A DNA stretch of 64,000 bases, taken from Ceratodon purpureus. Taxonomy: Eukaryota > Streptophyta > Bryopsida > Pseudoditrichales > Ditrichaceae. The stretch lies in NCBI GenBank assembly GCA_014871385.1, contig CM026422.1, positions 17,301,199-17,365,198 on the forward strand, read 5' to 3'. The position numbers were made by a program, and so were the translations under genes. The notes beneath the pieces were generated by a model. That model searched no databases, was not told the DNA's origin, and worked only from the letters and a program-made list of their open reading frames with translations. Of the stretch, positions 59,445 to 64,000 are shown in pieces. How positions within the stretch are numbered: the stretch's first letter is position 1; each line of letters begins with the position of its first letter.

Positions 59445-60795
59445 TTGCAGATAGCAACAGCGGAGAGATACAAAACCGACGCAGAGCTCCAGCCAGAGTA
59501 CCGAGAAGCGGAAGAGGGGGCACTGACGATGCAGGTCCGTCCTCAAAGAAGGATAGAGACCCGAATTGGAGAACTCATGATTCCCGAGCTAGGGAAATGG
59601 GGAAAAATAGCATTGAAAATGAGTGCCTCGAAAGGAGAGGGAGATGTGGACCGTGACCGGCATGCTTGTAAGTACAAATAGAGCACCCTTCTGTCCGATT
59701 TAAAAAAAATTTGAGACTTTCATGCGAGGACAGGCAGGAACTCCGAGGAGTATTTCCAGGACATAAGTGCCGAGGACAAGAAACTGCACAAGTTGCCGAA
59801 AGCGTTTTATGGAGTGGCTTATCGAAACATGGTTGAATGGTTGAAGAGTAAAGCGACTATCAACCCCCCACATGCCCGAGATACTTCAGACCCGAATGAT
59901 GCCAATTATGGGGCGCCACTCCCGAGTGATGAATCCCCGGGAATGGACTACATGGACACGTTCGAGAACGAGGTCTGGCCCAATGGAGGTGGAAGTTTCG
60001 CCACACATATCGACCTGACCATGAGCGATTCCCTTGCCGTCTCATCTGCACATAGCCAGCGTTACACTTTCCCTCAGAATGGATCGCCTGGACTACAGAG
60101 GGCAGCGCCGCACACAACGTCGACCGCCGACGTTGGTGGACAGGGGTACACCATGCGCAGCCCACGGCACGGTGGCGAAGACATAATCTGAATGCCCCTC
60201 CGCCGGTGGTGTCCACCCCCCCAAGGCCGGTTGCAGCCCCTCATGTAGCCAGCGCAGCCCCGACCATTCCTCCGTCCCGGGGGAATTCAGCACCACCAGG
60301 TACCATTCCCCCAGTCTCCCGGCAAGGGCGTTCTCCAAACGACATCCACGTACTCTCATCTACAGCGACTTCCGCTGCAGCTGAATTACGCAAGTCGATG
60401 GGCAGTACTGGACAGAGGAAAAAGAGAAGTGCAGAGGCAACGTCAATTGTAGACGAAGTGACTCAGAGCGCGGAGAAGATGGTGAAAGTTTTGAGTGACA
60501 TGAACGAAACGCAAAAAAACACAGAGAAAGAGAAGATGCAGGTTCAAGCAAGGCACTTTCAGGAGCAACTTCTCTACAAGAGAGAACGGGACAGGTTGGC
60601 ATTGCGGAAGAGCACACACGGTTGGGTCTGCTAAACCAGCAGATGGTCGTACAAGCAATAGCCAATCTTGCCTCTGCCTTCTCCCGGTCAGTGACCCCAT
60701 CTACCCCCCAACAGGCTGCAGCAGACACCGGCGGACCCTCTACAGCAACTGACGCTCATCCCGATGCCGCTCCCGATGCACCTGCTGCAAAGTAA
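59445..60795 (+). pseudogene. Harbinger Myb/SANT-like DNA-binding protein, degenerate
   Basis: The companion protein that binds transposon ends and brings the transposase into the nucleus. Frame from 59445: a SANT-like helix region GKWGKIALKMSASKGE and RDRHACKYK, then TAG (59679), TLLSDLKKI, TGA (59712), and on to TGRNSEEYFQDISAEDKK and LPKAFYGVAYRNMVEWL. The last part matches the block after the Myb domain in plant Harbinger proteins. After a shift near 60190 a Pro-rich linker and coiled coil follow (KTEKEKMQVQARHFQEQL-like), and another shift near 60603 leads to the stop at 60795. A possible first exon 59057-59102 (MADAGIPLHGDAVPQ, GTAAGT donor) lies upstream. Confidence 0.65.
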
Positions 60796-60989
60796 TGGAT
60801 TGTTAGTTGAAGATTTCAGAGGTTACCTTAACTACATATCATATTGTATGGTATAGGAAGTTGATGGTTATGAGTGCTTACCAAGTTGTGTTATGTTGTC
60901 GATGCTACCGTATGTTCCCTCCACGAACGCTGACCTGCAGTTTAGGAATGTAGCAACATGTTAGTACGTCCGCTGCAAGTTGGTACTGT

Positions 60990-61370
60990 CCATGTTGGAG
61001 CCTCTTTGGCTCCCCAAAAAAACGATAAGTTCTTTATGTATGTCTTTCGATGTGTAGTTTAGGTTCGTAAAAGAAAATAAAAAAAAATAAAAACGTTATG
61101 TTCTTAATGTCTGTCAGTTTCTCTTCCTGTTAGTATCGAATTGGAGGGAAAAAAAAAATGTTCAGTTCTTAATGTCTGTGAGTTTATGTTGTGGTTAGAA
61201 TCGAAGTAGGGCAAAAAAAAAAAAAAAAACGGTTATGTTCGTCTACTCTGTTCCATTCTGTTCCTGTTTCGATTGAAATGAAATGAAAAAAAAAAAAAAA
61301 AACGTTATGTTCTACTTGTCTTGCAGTTCCTGTTCATGTATTGAATTAATAAAAAAAAAAAAAATGCCAG
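60990..61370. repeat. degenerate tandem array with poly-A runs
   Basis: Four to five loose units of about 75-90 bp, each with an A run of 8-18 bases followed by CGTTATGTTC or GTTCTTAATGTCTGT. It lies between the convergent Myb-like and transposase genes, so it should hold both 3' ends. Confidence 0.6.
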
Positions 61371-61472
61371 TATGGTTAAAGGAGACCTACCTTCGGTGTC
61401 TGCGCAGCCTCGGTGTGGACATCCCACCACACCCTCCGTCCACCAACCCCCTCGGTTGCACAAGCTTCGACA

Positions 61473-62807
61473 TCAAGCGCGGTCTTGTACAAGGAAAGCA
61501 GCAAGGCGCCTGCGCTTCTGCTCCCCCTGTACCTCATCCCAAACCGGCCCATCCACGTTTGGATTCTCTTCAATCAGATCGTCGTCAACAACCGGAGCCA
61601 TGCCCTCCCGTTGGAGGATGGCAAGAAGTCTTTCAACCTCTTCGGAGCTCTGACCAAGGAGTAGGTTAGGTAAAATGCAACAAGACACGACGACGTCGGG
61701 GAGAAGCGTGATGTGCAGGTCTGATGCACTGTGCAGTTCTCTAAAGGTCTGCTTTAAAATTCCGAAAGCATTTTCAACAACTGACCTTGCACGGGATAGC
61801 ATCCGATTGAAGTGGAGCTCCTGCACTGATCTGCGCCCACCGGGGATGTCTCTATATGGGGTAATCAACCAAGGTAATATGGGATAGCCCTTATCTCCGA
61901 TGAGATAAGGCACAAATCCCTCCACCGAGTCAGTAGGATCGAACAATGTATTTGTCACAGCCTTGTGGTAGAGCACAGAGCGCCTCAACTGCCTAGCATC
62001 GTTTGTAGACCCCGGCATTCCGACAGAGATGTCGATGAATTTCTTGTTGCGGTCTACAACGGCTTGGCATTGCATAGTAAACCCCCCACTTTTAAAATAA
62101 AAGTAGTCCTCTGGGCTCACGTTTGGCTTCCGGATGTGGAAATGTGTCCCGTCTATAGCACCAGCAACTCCAGGCAAACCTGAGAACTCCCGAAATTGGC
62201 CCATGATCATCTGCAAGTGATTGCCGGAGGGCCAGGAAATCTCCCCCCTGAGCTCATCATTTATCGCCTTCACAACGTCTTTTATAATTCCAGAGGCTGT
62301 GCTTGTGCCGATGGCAAAAAACTCGGAGCACAGGAGAAGAGAAGCACCTTGACAGAGTTTAAAAAGGGTGCAGGCAACTCTGACTATGGGCGGAATGGCA
62401 AGCCGATAATGTGTATTCTGACGCTCAATGTGAGGTCTGAGGAGATTGGTTAGATTAAAAACTGCGGCCTTTGTCATTCTAAAGTTTTCCAACCATCGAT
62501 TGTCATCGTATTCCTGTAACACAAAACGAGAGAACCAGGACGTGGAGCGAGGTAATACCCACCAGCCAAGCTCCTGGTCAAGGAGCGTTGTGGCATGCAC
62601 GATTCAAAAATCGTGCAGTACAGAGGCTACTATTGTGTTCATATTAACTAGAGTATCGTGGACCTGCCCCACGTCCACTGCTGCATCTCACTCGTCAGGA
62701 GGTACAGCTTCACCCGGGCGAAACATAGTATCAACAACGTTTTGCAATAGCAAAACAAGCGAGGGTAGGAAGAAGGCAACATTCCTAGGGTCCAGCCTTT
62801 GGTCCAT
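61473..62807 (-). pseudogene. Harbinger transposase (DDE_Tnp_4 / HARBI1-like), two in-frame TGA
   Basis: Catalyses excision and insertion at TWA sites. Frame runs from ATG 62807 (MDQRLDPRNVAFFLPSL) to 61473, 444 codons. TGA at 62690-62688 and 62606-62604 lie in the N-terminal part; the remaining 375 codons are uninterrupted. The catalytic triad is present: AIDGTHFHI (Asp), GMPGSTNDARQL (Asp), RARSVVENAFGILK (Glu). The helix-turn-helix-like N-terminal region FRMTKAAVFNLTNLLRPHI and the LYHKAVT block are also typical. A shorter protein could begin at 62600 only with a GTG start, so the copy is probably inactive. Confidence 0.9.
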
Positions 62808-63746
62808 GACGACGATGAGGACTAACACAGAAATAGAAGACAAAACCCTAACCTAATCGGGACAGAAGGGTTTTCAAAGCGGATGGGCCGGGTTACTGAT
62901 TGACTACGAAGCAAAACTGCAGAATTCGTCCTTCGAACTGGGACGAGGCCGTTTGGAAGCGTACCTCGACAGCGAAGCGCTCACCGGTGGGTGCTGCCCC
63001 GCCTGGATCCACGGTGGTGCGAAGGAACTATAGTCCACCTCCTGCGCATTGCAATCGAACCAACGGAATGTTACCGAAGGTGCGAGCATGGTGCAGCAAC
63101 AGGAAAATTGTCAAATAAGTACACAAAAAACATTAAACTGCAGGACGTACCTGGATCCAGGACGGAAGCCCAACCACGCTGGTGAATGCCGTCGCCTCCG
63201 TGAACAACGGCGGAAATCAAGGTGAGAACAATTCGAAGACGCTGTTGGCAATCCCAAAACCCTCCAAGGTGAATTCCGTGTGGGGGTGCGAAAAGAAGAT
63301 CAAAGTCCCCCGTCACTGACTGCAAAATCGAATTCAGCCCAGCCAAAGTACTTCACAACGAAACAAGTAAGCGACAATCGGAACAGCGACACCGGTCACA
63401 CAGCGCTCGAATAGTACAGGAGAAACGAAAATAGGAACGTTGCGGGAGAAGTGGACGAGGGGGGAAGGTGAAAGAGAAGAGAGGGTGTTCTTTCCAGCGG
63501 GTTGCCCCGCAAGAGTTTCCAACTGCCCGAGCTGCCCAGCAAGGTGAATCCGCGCTGTCAAATCAGCCCCCATAACTCGGCACATCTAGTCACCTCGGAA
63601 AAGATGGATCGTGGTTTGGGGAGTGGCCCCTGTCCACGTCGGTCCGAAAGGACACTTCCATACCTCCACACGTCCATACCTCTCCGATCCAGAATAACCG
63701 TTTCCAATTTCCTAAATGTGAACAACTTCGTGTTTTTTTTCACCCG

Positions 63747-64000
63747 TGTGTGTTAAGCTGTAGTTTGGGGGTGGCCCAGACCTCCTGGTGTAAAGGGGCC
63801 TTTAGAATTGCATAAAACCTGTTTGTAATGCAATTATAAGCATTAGAAAAAATAATGATGTGCAAACCGGGAGCTAGGAGTTGCCAACCTGGGGGCGGGG
63901 GCCCTTGCGTCACTGCCGGCGAGCCTGACGGGTCCGGGCGCTGTTGCTGCGGCGGCTGCAGCGGCAGTTGCGGCCAAGGTTACGACTTCTGCACTCTTCA
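63747..64000. repeat. right arm of the 254-bp perfect inverted repeat
   Basis: Reverse complement of 51865-52118 over its full length, reaching the window edge. It contains the Harbinger right terminus (63747-63801), the PUD intron end and the first 123 bases of PUD exon 2. Confidence 0.95.

Larger units (their letters stand above)
58555..63801. mobile_element. PIF/Harbinger transposon (5.25 kb)
   Basis: The ends AGGCCCC...CACCAGGAGGT (58555) and ACCTCCTGGTG...GGGGCCT (to 63801) are inverted relatives, and TTA flanks both (58552-58554 and 63802-63804). The two genes inside, a Myb-like protein (+) and a DDE transposase (-) in convergent order, are exactly the PIF/Harbinger gene pair. The left TIR has diverged more than the right. 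Both genes carry nonsense codons, so the copy is no longer autonomous. Confidence 0.8.
57889..64000 (+). pseudogene. 'Up-regulated in Daf-2' (PUD) domain gene, intron filled by a Harbinger element
   Basis: Exon 1 is 57889-58216: it codes ASVCNNTSGPLVAVSVVHKY, SDNYKNQHQWGIIQP, VVYTTGAFTTGRDW and WYSADMKTLYYSNPNNF. The donor is GTGGCA. Exon 2 starts at 63878 after CTAG (GVANLGAGALASL, Ala run, KVTTSALF) and runs out of the window. Phases agree, and by comparison with the inverted copy the full protein would have about 203 residues. This matches the PUD family seen in nematodes, fungi and bacteria; biochemical role poorly known. A TAG at 58087-58089 replaces what should be the second Trp of GRDWW. 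The intron (58217-63877) contains the whole 58555-63801 transposon. Nonsense codon and large intron suggest a dead or dying gene. Confidence 0.7.

Noticed and set aside
52065-63800. Single 11.7-kb Harbinger element spanning both arms
   Set aside because: The flanks are inverted copies rather than a direct duplication, and a better left end with a matching TTA exists at 58555.

Overview
The window looks like a plant nuclear genome, and a non-flowering land plant (bryophyte or lycophyte grade) is my best guess. Reasons: two intact intron-rich plant genes (a BSL/BSU1-type Kelch phosphatase and a full-size PDR-type ABCG transporter, both resolved here to 20 exons with GT/AG borders), plant-type gypsy, copia and PIF/Harbinger elements, and fragments of plant-like genes. 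The species cannot be fixed from sequence alone.

Layout. 1-16028 is the 3' part of a Ty3/gypsy element (RNase H, integrase, an extra post-integrase ORF, 3' LTR). That extra ORF is split by a 10.76-kb DNA transposon at 3470-14227 with matching terminal inverted repeats. It carries an unrecognised ORF (4232-5398), a coiled-coil/RING-like gene (minus strand) and a spliced transposase-like gene (minus strand). A 430-bp internally deleted relative lies at 55125-55554. 16029-20862 is AT-rich spacer with a TTAA-flanked piggyBac-like MITE and a gypsy gag relic. 20863-29361 is BSL. 29810-31096 is a copia RNase H relic broken by two datable insertions. 31830-39490 is a probable tyrosine-recombinase (Crypton-like) element. 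It encodes a DUF3504-like recombinase and carries exon-sized pieces of two host-like genes (solanesyl diphosphate synthase; probably MAP70). 41388-49072 is the ABCG transporter. 49073-57700 is AT-rich and full of non-autonomous elements, with an MSH3-like exon relic. 57889-64000 is a gene of the 'Up-regulated in Daf-2' (PUD) family whose intron holds a whole PIF/Harbinger element. The PUD 3' exon plus the Harbinger terminus also occurs in inverted orientation at 51704-52118.

How it fits together. BSL and ABCG are the two clearly functional host genes. Almost everything else is nested transposons at different stages of decay. Ten in-frame stops in otherwise alignable ORFs are all TAG or TGA and none is TAA, as expected from C-to-T decay of methylated cytosines. 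The most unusual items are the large TIR element with its unfamiliar gene set, the tyrosine-recombinase element with captured exons, the SGS3-like zinc finger in the gypsy accessory ORF, and the inverted duplication around the PUD gene. Exon borders were worked out by hand from splice consensus and reading-frame continuity.
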